From contig JBGTHQ010000028.1 of the NCBI GenBank assembly GCA_041746135.1, positions 144,962-208,961 of the forward strand: 64,000 nucleotides of DNA, in the 5' to 3' direction. A program made the translations under genes and the position numbers. Source of the DNA: Alg239-R122 sp041746135 (lineage in GTDB: Bacteria; Pseudomonadota; Alphaproteobacteria; Sphingomonadales; Sphingomonadaceae). The notes beneath the pieces are model-generated. The model was given only the letters and a program-made list of their open reading frames with translations. It did not search any database and was not told the origin of the DNA. The number at the start of each line of letters is the position of its first letter. The stretch's first letter is position 1. This document shows, piece by piece, positions 9,515 through 18,355 of this stretch.

Positions 9515-11347
9515 TCAATACACCCGCTTTTTCGGCTTGATATAGTCGATATCGTCGCTCAGCGTATATTCGTGCACAGGGCGATAGTCGATCTTGGTTT
9601 CGCCGCCTTTGCCACCCCAGCCTTCGAACCATGTGATGGTATGTTTCATCCAGTTGGCGTCATCGCGCTCGGTATGGTCTTCCTGCATATGCGCGCCGCG
9701 GCTTTCCTTGCGGTTGGCGGCGCTGTTCATCGTCACGACCGCCTGTGCCATCAGATTGTCGAGCTCGAGCGTCTCGATCAGATCGGTATTCCAGATCAGC
9801 GAGCGATCGGTCACGCCGACATCCTGCAATTTGGCGTTGAGCGCTTGCATTTCCTCGACGCCCTCGGCCAGCAATTCGTCGTCGCGAAAAACCGCGCAGT
9901 GTTTTTGCATAGTTTTTTGCATCTGTACGCGCAAATCCGCCGTGGGCGTACCGCCTTTCGCATAGCGGAAATGGTCGAGCCGTGTCAGCGCCATATCCGC
10001 CGAATTTTCGGGCAGCGCCTTGTGCGGCGCATTGGGTGTCAGCTTTTCCTTAAGCCGCAGGCCGGTGGCACGGCCGAAAACGACGAGGTCGATCAGCGAG
10101 TTCGAACCCAGCCGGTTGGCACCATGTACCGATACGCACGCCGCTTCGCCGATGGCATACAGTCCCTCGACAATAGCATCGCGGTCGTCCGCAGTGGGAT
10201 TGATAACCTCGCCCCAGTAATTGCAAGGTATTCCGCCCATATTGTAATGCACGGTCGGCACGACGGGCAAAGCCTGGCGCGTCAGGTCGACACCGGCAAA
10301 AATCTTGCCGGTTTCGGTAATTCCGGGCAAACGCTCGGCCAGTACCGCAGGATCGATATGGTCGAGATGCAAGTAGATATGGTCCTTTTCCGGACCGACA
10401 CCGCGGCCCGCGCGGATTTCGGTGGCCATGCACTGCGATACGACATCGCGGCTGGCCAGATCCTTAGCGCTGGGCGCATAGCGCTCCATAAACCGTTCGC
10501 CTTCGGAGTTGGTGAGATACCCGCCCTCGCCGCGCGCACCCTCTGTAATCAGTACGCCGGCACCGTAAATGCCGGTTGGATGAAACTGCACGAACTCCAT
10601 ATCCTGCATCGGCAGGCCGGCGCGCAGCACCATGCCGCCGCCATCGCCGGTGCAGGTGTGCGCCGATGTCGCACTATAATAGCAGCGGCCATAGCCGCCG
10701 GTTGCCAGCACGACGGCGTGGCTGCGAAAACGGTGGATCGATCCGTCTTCCAGACAGATGGCGATCACGCCGCGGCATTCTGGTCCATTGGCGCCGTCTT
10801 CCATGATCAGGTCAATAGCAAAATATTCAATGAAGAATTCCGCATCGTATTTCAGGCTCTGCTGATACAGCGCGTGCAGCATCGCATGACCGGTCCGGTC
10901 GGCCGCGGCACAGGTGCGCTGCACCGGCGGGCCTTCGCCCATATTCTGCATATGCCCGCCAAAGGGACGCTGATAGATAGTACCATCGTCGTTGCGCGAA
11001 AAAGGAACACCCGCATGCTCGAGTTCAATGACCGCCTGCGGCGCTTCGCGTACCAGATATTCGATCGCATCCTGATCGCCCAGCCAATCCGATCCCTTGA
11101 CCGTATCGTACATGTGCCAGGTCCAATGGTCGGGGGTGTTATTGCCCAGCGATGCAGCGATGCCGCCCTGTGCAGCCACTGTGTGCGACCGGGTTGGGAA
11201 AACTTTTGTGATGCAAGCCGTCTTCAATCCCGCTTCAGCGCTGCCCATCGTTGCGCGCAGACCCGAACCGCCAGCCCCCACAACAATCGTATCGTAAGTG
11301 TGGTCGATGATTTTATAGGCGGACTGTTGGGTGTTCGTATCGGACAT
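9515..11347 (-). CDS. sdhA: succinate dehydrogenase flavoprotein subunit
   Basis: The FAD subunit of respiratory complex II, oxidising succinate to fumarate on the cytoplasmic face of the inner membrane. The 610-residue product shows the dinucleotide fold GAGGSG at 24-29, the SHTVAAQGG motif with the covalent FAD His55, the FHPTG and RGEGG segments, and the C-terminal RGAH..D region with the conserved arginine. Start ATG 11347 overlaps the sdhD stop as TAATG, so translation is coupled. The frame is open upstream into sdhD but that part is not SdhA. Unusually, sdhB does not follow in this window. Confidence 0.96.
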   Translation of the reverse strand: MSDTNTQQSAYKIIDHTYDTIVVGAGGSGLRATMGSAEAGLKTACITKVFPTRSHTVAAQGGIAASLGNNTPDHWTWHMYDTVKGSDWLGDQDAIEYLVREAPQAVIELEHAGVPFSRNDDGTIYQRPFGGHMQNMGEGPPVQRTCAAADRTGHAMLHALYQQSLKYDAEFFIEYFAIDLIMEDGANGPECRGVIAICLEDGSIHRFRSHAVVLATGGYGRCYYSATSAHTCTGDGGGMVLRAGLPMQDMEFVQFHPTGIYGAGVLITEGARGEGGYLTNSEGERFMERYAPSAKDLASRDVVSQCMATEIRAGRGVGPEKDHIYLHLDHIDPAVLAERLPGITETGKIFAGVDLTRQALPVVPTVHYNMGGIPCNYWGEVINPTADDRDAIVEGLYAIGEAACVSVHGANRLGSNSLIDLVVFGRATGLRLKEKLTPNAPHKALPENSADMALTRLDHFRYAKGGTPTADLRVQMQKTMQKHCAVFRDDELLAEGVEEMQALNAKLQDVGVTDRSLIWNTDLIETLELDNLMAQAVVTMNSAANRKESRGAHMQEDHTERDDANWMKHTITWFEGWGGKGGETKIDYRPVHEYTLSDDIDYIKPKKRVY

Positions 11348-11742
11348 TAAGAGGCAGCTCCCGTAAAGGCGATCTTGGCGACGGCGAATATGCCGAGCGC
11401 GGCCCCGCCAATGGCATAGACGTTGAGGAGCATGATCAGAAACACGCGATTGCCGCCATCCACATAATCCTCGACCAGAACCTGAAGGCCCAAGCGCAGA
11501 TGCCAGAAGATAGAAACGAGCAACAACATCATCGGCACGGCCGCCAGCGGAGATGACAACCACAAAATCATCATGCCGTAATCATAGCTCGGCATGAAGA
11601 TAAGTGTCGCCAGAAACCACAAAACCAAAATGACATTTCCCAAAGCGGTCACGCGCTGCAATATCCAATGATGCGAACCGTGCCTTGCGGAGCCCAGTCC
11701 GCGCACCCTGCCCAATTCCGTTCCCGATCCCATATTTTTCAA
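11347..11742 (-). CDS. sdhD: succinate dehydrogenase membrane anchor subunit
   Basis: A small hydrophobic anchor of complex II (131 aa) contributing to quinone and haem b binding. Three transmembrane helices are visible at about 32-52, 60-82 and 98-122, and the HWILQRVTA segment near 25-33 carries residues typical of SdhD/SdhC family helix I. It is located between sdhC (46 bp upstream) and sdhA (1-bp overlap), the standard sdhCDA order. Identification relies on topology and position as well as the family motif, since SdhD proteins diverge quickly. Confidence 0.88.
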   Translation of the reverse strand: MKNMGSGTELGRVRGLGSARHGSHHWILQRVTALGNVILVLWFLATLIFMPSYDYGMMILWLSSPLAAVPMMLLLVSIFWHLRLGLQVLVEDYVDGGNRVFLIMLLNVYAIGGAALGIFAVAKIAFTGAAS

Positions 11743-11788
11743 ACTCCAGATAATTCTTCGTCATGCGCAATTCCTGCGCAAACCATAA

Positions 11789-12187
11789 TTAGACCAGCAG
11801 CAGCGCCCAGAAAGCCGTGGTAAGCAATATGCCCAGCACAGGCAGGGCTGCCGCCCACCGATTGTTCGTTCTCAGTTCGTATCCTGCGCCCGTATCCAGA
11901 ACGAAATGCCGCAGGCCAGACAACAGGTGCGTAAAAAAAGACCAGCTCAACCCTACCAGAACGACATAACCGTACCAGGATGTTGCTTGGCTCACGAAAA
12001 AGTCATAGCTGTCCGCGCCGACGGAAATGGCGTAGAGCCACCAGACTAGAACCATGGCCCCGACAATGGCAAGCCCGTCACCGGTTACGCGGTGCAGTAT
12101 CGACACCAGCATGGCCGGTCCCCATTTCCAAATGGAAAGATGCGGCGATAATGGCCGTGACTGCGGCCGGTTAGGTGTGCTGGCCAT
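11789..12187 (-). CDS. sdhC: succinate dehydrogenase cytochrome b556 subunit
   Basis: A membrane subunit of complex II holding haem b and the ubiquinone site. The 132-residue form starts at ATG 12187, preceded by AGGGG; a longer frame to 12244 lacks support. RPLSPHLSIWKW followed by SILHRVTG is the SdhC signature (quinone-site Ser/Arg helix), and HLLSGLRH carries the haem-ligand histidine. Three transmembrane helices are visible. It is the first gene of the sdhCDA operon; the promoter should lie in the gap upstream shared with a divergent chemoreceptor gene. Confidence 0.92.
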   Translation of the reverse strand: MASTPNRPQSRPLSPHLSIWKWGPAMLVSILHRVTGDGLAIVGAMVLVWWLYAISVGADSYDFFVSQATSWYGYVVLVGLSWSFFTHLLSGLRHFVLDTGAGYELRTNNRWAAALPVLGILLTTAFWALLLV

Positions 12188-12486
12188 ATTATTCCCCTGT
12201 CTTGTGCCGTGATGGCTGAATATAAGGCGATTCGTCCCGCGCATCAGGCGATGTCACTACACGAAATATAACGGATCCGGCAGTGCAAATGCGTGATTCC
12301 TGCTTGCGTTTAGCGCAATGGATACGGTGTGGAAATAGCCAAAGCATAATTTGCCTGCTCCCGCGTCTGGCAAGAAAGCATGATCGCGCCCGTGTCTGCT
12401 CGAACCGGTGCATGAGGCCACACCGTTCCCAAACCGCTAATCATAAATTAACCAACACCGGTTAGGTGTGAAGCATAAAAGACATA
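12188..12486. promoter_or_regulatory. divergent intergenic region sdhC / chemoreceptor
   Basis: This 299-bp gap separates two divergent genes and must hold both promoters. I see no convincing ORF, RNA or large repeat. The right end (about 12430-12480) is AT-rich upstream of the chemoreceptor ATG. No operator could be recognised with confidence. Confidence 0.35.
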
Positions 12487-13875
12487 ATGAGTATCGGAAC
12501 CCGAATGACCACCATCCCGACTGCCAAAACCGCCGCAAAACAGGTTCATATCGATATTTCCGATCGGATCAAAAAATTCGATACAGATGGTAGACTGGCC
12601 GAAAATGCGCGCGAAGCCTGGTCCATCATCGGCAAACATTCGCGCAGCCATAGCGAGGCTTTCTGGGATTATTTCCGGCAGCAAACGGTGGATGGTTCGC
12701 TTTGGACGAAAGGCACTTTCGACGAGATGTGCGATCTCACGGTGGAATATAACAGCATAAAAGTAAACAATATTGATCGGCAGCAATGGGTGGAAATGCT
12801 GCTGTTGACCATGGGCGAAGCCATGCGCAAAGGGATCAGCCCCACAACGATGCTTGCCGCATCCAACGCGGGCAATGGCGCCGCGATGATGGAACTGCTC
12901 AAGGAACTGGAACTACACGACCCTCGGCTTCCGGCGCTGGTCGATGCAATGGGCAAGATCGCCGCAATCGAAGCTGAAATCATGGGTACGTATCATTACG
13001 CTTATGAGCGATCTGAAGCCCAAAAAAAAATGGCGCAGCACAGCGCACAGTTCCAGATCAGCGTTGCCAGAACCGCATCGGAAGCGGCAAGCGAATCCCA
13101 AAACCTTAAAATACAGGCTTCTAACACGTCGCAAGTGGCCATGGGGATGCAAGGTAAGGCGTCCGAAGTAGCTGCGGCATCAGAAGAATCCGCGATCGCG
13201 ATGCGCGAAGCGGCGCACACCGCTGCCGGCCTGATCCGGGCCATCGAAGACGCGCGCACCGAAGTCGAGAATGCGTCGATCATTGCCAGCCGCGCGGTAA
13301 AGGAAGCGGGTGAGGCCGTCACTACGTCGGAAATGCTGTCGCAACATGCGGAATCAATCGAATCTATTCTGGGGTTGATCCGCGACATCGCTGGACAGAC
13401 CAATCTGCTGGCATTGAACGCAACCATCGAAGCGGCCCGTGCAGGAGATGCCGGGCGCGGTTTTGCCGTGGTTGCACAGGAAGTCAAATCGCTTGCCAAC
13501 CAGACCGCCAAGGCCACCGATGAGATCGCCAAGAAAATTGCGGCGATCCAGAGTGCCACCGGCGCCACCGTTGTCTCCAACGCATCAATCCGCGATACCG
13601 TATCCGACGTGCTGGGTTCGGCGACACGCATTCGCGAAGCCATGGAAGCGCAGGCGCATACGGTTACCATGATTACGGCCGCTGTCGACGAAACCGCTCT
13701 GGCCGCGGATTCCATGTCAGGCACAATCGCATCGATCCAGAAAGATACTGAAAACGTGGTCAGCGAAATATCAACGCTGAGCAGCGGATTTGAAATGGTC
13801 GATACCAAACTGGGCCAGCTCAGCAACAGCACCAACGAATTTCTGATGACTTTTGGCGAATCAAAAGTCGCCTGA
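12487..13875 (+). CDS. soluble methyl-accepting chemotaxis-type protein with globin-like sensor
   Basis: A cytoplasmic chemoreceptor of 462 residues with no transmembrane helix. Residues about 20-180 form an all-helical N-terminal domain whose pattern (ENAREAWSIIG..., a long helix near 105-150) resembles the protoglobin sensor of HemAT-type proteins, but I cannot place the haem-binding His. Residues about 190-450 are the signalling coiled coil, with the hairpin tip DIAGQTNLLALNATIEAARAG near 297-317. No C-terminal CheR/CheB-tethering pentapeptide and no HAMP domain are present. No che or flagellar genes are near, so it may feed a distant or non-motility pathway. An alternative start is the ATG at 12505. 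Confidence 0.8.
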   Translation: MSIGTRMTTIPTAKTAAKQVHIDISDRIKKFDTDGRLAENAREAWSIIGKHSRSHSEAFWDYFRQQTVDGSLWTKGTFDEMCDLTVEYNSIKVNNIDRQQWVEMLLLTMGEAMRKGISPTTMLAASNAGNGAAMMELLKELELHDPRLPALVDAMGKIAAIEAEIMGTYHYAYERSEAQKKMAQHSAQFQISVARTASEAASESQNLKIQASNTSQVAMGMQGKASEVAAASEESAIAMREAAHTAAGLIRAIEDARTEVENASIIASRAVKEAGEAVTTSEMLSQHAESIESILGLIRDIAGQTNLLALNATIEAARAGDAGRGFAVVAQEVKSLANQTAKATDEIAKKIAAIQSATGATVVSNASIRDTVSDVLGSATRIREAMEAQAHTVTMITAAVDETALAADSMSGTIASIQKDTENVVSEISTLSSGFEMVDTKLGQLSNSTNEFLMTFGESKVA

Positions 13876-13928
13876 GCAGATAGCTGGTCTATGGACGGGG
13901 GCTTTGTTAGGCCTTATGACTGTCCGCT

Positions 13929-14645
13929 ATGACTGTCCCTAAGAATATACTCGTAACCGGCAGCAGCCGGGGTATCGGCAAATCCATAAAAGAGCTTTTG
14001 ACCGCCTGCGGCCATCATGTCATCGGGCATGGCACGCGCGATGGCGATGGTCAGATCGGTAGCAATCTAAGCGATTTTCAGTCTGCCCCGATATTATGGG
14101 AAACTGCCTTGGACGTGCTGAATGGCCGGATCGATGTACTCATCAACAATGCCGGTCTGTTCGCGGAAAATCCTCTCAATCGCGGGGATGCCGAATGGCT
14201 GGCTGCTTGGGATGAAACCCTTACAGTCAACTTGACATCGAGCGCGCAGCTATGTCGTCACGCCGTGCGCTATTTTATGGACGCGGGACATGAAGGCCGC
14301 ATCGTCAATATCGCCAGCCGGGCCGCCTATCGCGGAGACAGCCCCGCACACTGGCATTATGCTGCGGCCAAAGGCGGCATGGTGGCGATGACCAAAACGA
14401 TCGCCCGCGCCTACGCCGCACAGAATATCTATGCTTTCGCAATTTGTCCCGGCTTTACCATGACCGGCATGGCAGAGGATTATCTGGAAAGCCGCGGTGG
14501 AGAGAAACTGCTGACCGACATTCCGCTCGGCCGCGTGGCGCAGCCGGAGGAAATTGCGGCAATCGCCAAATTTTGCGCGATCGATGCACCGCCATCGATG
14601 ACGGGCGCGATACTCGACGCCAATGGGGCCAGTTACGTCCGCTAA
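13929..14645 (+). CDS. SDR family oxidoreductase (FabG-like)
   Basis: A 238-residue short-chain dehydrogenase. It has TGSSRGIG at the N-terminus for NAD(P), NNAG near 75, an NIAS strand, a catalytic Tyr/Lys pair in HYAAAKGG, and a C-terminal GAILDANGA resembling FabG-type SDRs. It is compact and cytoplasmic; the substrate is unknown. Its TAA stop overlaps the prmA ATG (TAATG), so the two are translationally coupled even though no shared pathway is obvious. Confidence 0.8.
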   Translation: MTVPKNILVTGSSRGIGKSIKELLTACGHHVIGHGTRDGDGQIGSNLSDFQSAPILWETALDVLNGRIDVLINNAGLFAENPLNRGDAEWLAAWDETLTVNLTSSAQLCRHAVRYFMDAGHEGRIVNIASRAAYRGDSPAHWHYAAAKGGMVAMTKTIARAYAAQNIYAFAICPGFTMTGMAEDYLESRGGEKLLTDIPLGRVAQPEEIAAIAKFCAIDAPPSMTGAILDANGASYVR

Positions 14646-15556
14646 TGACCAGCTATAAACTCACCCTGCCCTGCACCCGCGATGAAGCCGAAATATTGTC
14701 GCAAAGCGAATCCGCCGATCTAGGCGTTGCTGAAAATCCACCCGTAATCGTGACCAGCGAACCCGATCCAAACCGGCCAGACATTTGGGAGGTGTGCGCA
14801 TATTACGAGACCGAACCTCAAACTGCCGATATTGAATGCTTGCGGCATTGCGTTCCAAGCGCTGAGGGCCGCGAATATATGCTCGAAAAACTCGGCAACG
14901 AGGATTGGTTGAGCATGAGCCAAGAAGGGCTGGAACCTATTCGCGCGGGCCGCTTTCATGTGCATACACCGCACATGCCCGCAGACAATAGTGACGCTCT
15001 GCAAAATTTCTGCATCGACGCAGGCTTGGCCTTTGGCACCGGACATCATGAGACCACTTATGGCTGTCTTGCCATGCTCGACGATATGCGCGAATTGGGT
15101 GTGCAGAGCGAAAACATGCTTGATCTGGGTACCGGCACGGGACTGCTGGCCTTTGCGGCCGGATATTTGTGGCCGCAGTCCCGTCTCACGGCCAGCGACA
15201 TCGATCCGGTCTGCCAGACCGTGGTAAAGGATAATGCCCGGCAGAATAGAGTGAAATTGGGAAAAGAACGCGGCCAACTGCATATGCTGATCGCCGACGG
15301 GATGGATGATCCGGATTTGCGCCAGCGCGGACCCTATGACTTGATTACAGCCAATATTCTGGCAGGTCCGCTGATAGACATGGCGGGCGATATTGCCGAT
15401 GCCATTGTACCAGAGGGCAACTTGGTGCTGGCCGGTTTGTTGAACGAACAGGCGGAATCGGTTATGCGTGCCTATAGCGAACACGGGATGCAGCTTTTCA
15501 AAAGCATAGTGCGCGGCGGCTGGACGATATTATGGCTTCGCAAACACGCACCATAA
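14645..15556 (+). CDS. prmA: ribosomal protein L11 methyltransferase
   Basis: A class I SAM-dependent methyltransferase that methylates ribosomal protein L11. The 303-residue product has an N-terminal substrate-recognition domain (1-100), the GLAFGTGHHETT motif near 133-144, the SAM-binding DLGTGTG at about 160-166, and the TANILAGPL active-site loop (normally NxxP-like NILA). The start ATG at 14645 overlaps the upstream SDR stop. The final 25 bases overlap the start of the next gene, in another frame. The annotation is secure. Confidence 0.92.
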   Translation: MTSYKLTLPCTRDEAEILSQSESADLGVAENPPVIVTSEPDPNRPDIWEVCAYYETEPQTADIECLRHCVPSAEGREYMLEKLGNEDWLSMSQEGLEPIRAGRFHVHTPHMPADNSDALQNFCIDAGLAFGTGHHETTYGCLAMLDDMRELGVQSENMLDLGTGTGLLAFAAGYLWPQSRLTASDIDPVCQTVVKDNARQNRVKLGKERGQLHMLIADGMDDPDLRQRGPYDLITANILAGPLIDMAGDIADAIVPEGNLVLAGLLNEQAESVMRAYSEHGMQLFKSIVRGGWTILWLRKHAP

Positions 15557-16260
15557 ACATATCCGCCTGGCGCAAATTGGCGCGGGGTTTCGGAAAGCTA
15601 TCGGCATGGACCATGCTTTTGACAGGGCTCTATTTCCTGGCCTGTCTGTTCGGTTCGATGATCGGCGTGAACGCGCAATGGCGCGAACCGGCGCAGGGCG
15701 TGCGTATCTTCGTCGAAACCAATGGGATCCATACAGCCATCATTGTGCCCAAACGCACGCGCGTGTATGACTGGTCGGCATTTCTGCCTGCCAGCCATTT
15801 GCCAGACCCGGCCTATGCAGGCGAGTATCTTTCGTTCAGTTGGGGACACCGGCAATTCTATCTGGAAACCGAAACGTGGAGCGATATCAAAGCGGCCGCC
15901 ATCGGCAGCGCCCTGATTGGAAGCGACCAGACACTGGTGCACATATATCATCAAAGCCTTCCCCAGGAAGGCGATATTGCACGCGGTGTGACGATCACCG
16001 AAGCGCAATATGCGGAACTGGTCGATTTGCTGAATGCCAAATTTGCCTTCAACGCGGACGGCACACGCCCGCCGCCGATTGCAGGTTATGGGAAAAGTGA
16101 TGTCTTTTACGAAGCGAAAGGCCGCTATACGCTGGTCAATACGTGCAACACCTGGACGGGCGACACGCTGTCGGCAATCGGCATTCGCATGGGGGCATGG
16201 ACGCCGATGGCGGGCGGAGTCATGCGCTGGTTCCCTGCCCCGGCGAATGTCGAAAACTAA
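15532..16260 (+). CDS. TIGR02117 family membrane-anchored protein
   Basis: A 242-residue protein of the TIGR02117 family (DUF2459), function unknown. A single N-terminal transmembrane helix (about 25-45) anchors a presumably periplasmic domain with the conserved ETNGIHTAIIVP block, SFSWGH and a late VNTCNTWTG segment containing a conserved Cys. Members of the family are often found near PHB-related or stress genes, but no role is proven. It starts inside the last 25 bases of prmA, suggesting coupling, and converges on ligA with a gap of only nine bases. Confidence 0.75.
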   Translation: MASQTRTINISAWRKLARGFGKLSAWTMLLTGLYFLACLFGSMIGVNAQWREPAQGVRIFVETNGIHTAIIVPKRTRVYDWSAFLPASHLPDPAYAGEYLSFSWGHRQFYLETETWSDIKAAAIGSALIGSDQTLVHIYHQSLPQEGDIARGVTITEAQYAELVDLLNAKFAFNADGTRPPPIAGYGKSDVFYEAKGRYTLVNTCNTWTGDTLSAIGIRMGAWTPMAGGVMRWFPAPANVEN

Positions 16261-16269
16261 CCCTGCGAA

Positions 16270-18330
16270 TTACGTCTGCGATGCCGCATATATCCCGGCC
16301 CAGCCGGCTTCGTCGGTCACTTTTACGCCCAGTGCCTCCGCTTTTGTAAGCTTCGATCCGGCGCCTGGTCCGGCCACGACAAGATCGGTTTTGATCGATA
16401 CCGATCCGGCGGCTTTAGCACCTAGCGCTTCGGCTTGTGCCTTCGCTTCGTCGCGGCTCATGGTTTCCAGCTTGCCCGTAAAGACGATCGTCTTGCCGGT
16501 CCACTCGGTCATTCGGGACGTGTAGACATATTCGGGCGGGCTCGCCTCGCGGAAAAGGTCGTCCCACGCGGTACGATTATGTTGCTCATGGAAAAAATCG
16601 CCCAAAGCCTCGGCAACGGCGGGACCAATTCCGTCAATTGCAATCAGATCTTCGCGTGCGCCCTCATCACCGGCCGCCAGTTTCAGACCCAGTTGCTTGA
16701 TGCCTTCTATGGATTTGAAATGCCGGACCAATGCGCGCGCCGTGACCGCACCGATATGGCGCATGCCGAGCCCGAACAGGAATCGTGCCGGATCGGCATC
16801 GCGCCGGTCTTCGATAGATGCCAACAGGTTATCCACAGACTTATCCTGCCATCCCTCGCGTGCCAATATGTCTGCGCGATGGTTCTTAAGCCGAAATATG
16901 TCGGCCGGACTTTCGATCAGGCCGGCGTCCAGAAACTCCATTATGCTTTTCTCGCCAAGACCTTCGATGTCGAGCGCGGTCCGGCCGGCAAAGTGAAACA
17001 ACCGCTGCGCACGTTGTGCCGGGCAGATCAGCCCGCCCGTGCAGCGCACGTCGACTTCGCCTTCTTCGGCCACGGCCTCGCTATTGCACCGCGGACAATG
17101 GTCGGGGAAATGATAGGGCGCGCGCTTTTCGTCGCGCGTCAAATTCTCCACAATCTGCGGAATGACGTCACCGGCGCGTTGGACGAGAATACGGTCTCCC
17201 GGTCGGACGCCGAGCCGCACAATCTCATCGCGATTGTGCAGCGTCACATTGGAAACCACCACACCGCCGACCGTGACGGGTTTCAGACGGCCTACAGGCG
17301 TCAGCTTGCCGGTCCGACCCACTTGGATATCGATGGCTTCCAGCGTAGTTTCCGCCTGTTCCGCCGGAAATTTATGTGCCAGCGCCCAGCGCGGCGCCTT
17401 GGCCACGAAGCCGAGCCGTTGCTGCCAGTCGAGCCGGTCGACTTTATAAACGACACCGTCAATATCATACGGCAATTCAGCGCGTTCCGCTTCGATCCGG
17501 CTATAATGGGCGAGCAGCCCGTCCAACTGCTCGAACCGTTGCAGCAACGGGGACACGGGCACGCCCCACGCGGCGATCGCGCGCATGACATGCATCTGCG
17601 TTTCGCCCGGCACTTCGCTCGCCACGCCCCACCCGTGCGCCCAGAATTGCAGCGGGCGTAATGCGGTAACGCTGGCATCCTTCTGACGCAGCGAGCCCGC
17701 CGCGGCATTGCGGGGATTGGCAAATATTTTGTCTCCGGCTGCTTCCTGCCGTCTATTGAGGTCGGCAAAATCGGCTTTCGCCATATAGATTTCCCCGCGG
17801 ATTTCGAAAATATCCGGCACATTGCCACGCAGCCTGTGCGGTATATCGGCAATTTCGCGGACATTGGCGGTCACATCTTCGCCAACCTGCCCGTCTCCGC
17901 GCGTGGCCGCCTGAACCAGTTCGCCTTTTTCATACCGCAGCGCGCAGGACAGACCATCGATCTTGTCCTCCGCCGTCATTGCGACCATTTCATCATCGGA
18001 TAGGTTCAAATAGCGCCGCACCCGCGCCATGAATTCGGCAATATCCGCGTCGGAAAACCCGTTATCCAGACTCATCATCCTCTGTTCGTGGGTAATTTTG
18101 GATAGCGGTGAACTTTCTACCGTTGCACCGATCTGCCGGTTGGGACTGTCGGAGCGCACCAGATGAGGGAAAGCTCTTTCGAGCTCGCTATTGCGCCGCA
18201 CCAGCGTGTCGTATTCCGCATCGGAAATTTCCGGCGAGTCATTACTATGATAAAGTTTGTTATGATGCGCGATCTTTTTGGCGAGTCGCATAAGTTCATT
18301 CGCGGCGTCGGGTTCGGGCATGTTAGACAT
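16270..18330 (-). CDS. ligA: NAD-dependent DNA ligase
   Basis: Seals nicks in replication and repair using NAD. The 686-residue protein shows the family order: Ia domain (YH motif near 22-30), adenylation domain with the nucleophile Lys in AEDKIDGLS near 120, an OB fold, a Cys4 zinc finger (CPRC ... C ... C near 415-440), four HhH motifs, and a C-terminal BRCT domain (about 610-686). Length and architecture are normal. An ATG a few codons downstream is possible. Essential housekeeping gene. Confidence 0.96.
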   Translation of the reverse strand: MSNMPEPDAANELMRLAKKIAHHNKLYHSNDSPEISDAEYDTLVRRNSELERAFPHLVRSDSPNRQIGATVESSPLSKITHEQRMMSLDNGFSDADIAEFMARVRRYLNLSDDEMVAMTAEDKIDGLSCALRYEKGELVQAATRGDGQVGEDVTANVREIADIPHRLRGNVPDIFEIRGEIYMAKADFADLNRRQEAAGDKIFANPRNAAAGSLRQKDASVTALRPLQFWAHGWGVASEVPGETQMHVMRAIAAWGVPVSPLLQRFEQLDGLLAHYSRIEAERAELPYDIDGVVYKVDRLDWQQRLGFVAKAPRWALAHKFPAEQAETTLEAIDIQVGRTGKLTPVGRLKPVTVGGVVVSNVTLHNRDEIVRLGVRPGDRILVQRAGDVIPQIVENLTRDEKRAPYHFPDHCPRCNSEAVAEEGEVDVRCTGGLICPAQRAQRLFHFAGRTALDIEGLGEKSIMEFLDAGLIESPADIFRLKNHRADILAREGWQDKSVDNLLASIEDRRDADPARFLFGLGMRHIGAVTARALVRHFKSIEGIKQLGLKLAAGDEGAREDLIAIDGIGPAVAEALGDFFHEQHNRTAWDDLFREASPPEYVYTSRMTEWTGKTIVFTGKLETMSRDEAKAQAEALGAKAAGSVSIKTDLVVAGPGAGSKLTKAEALGVKVTDEAGWAGIYAASQT

Positions 18331-18355
18331 ATCGATCTTAATTTTACTTTCTTAT

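Noticed and set aside
9449..11350. A 633-codon open frame on the plus strand across sdhA
   Set aside because: It is the antisense shadow of sdhA; its translation has no domain and is rich in His/Arg as expected for antisense frames in GC-rich DNA.
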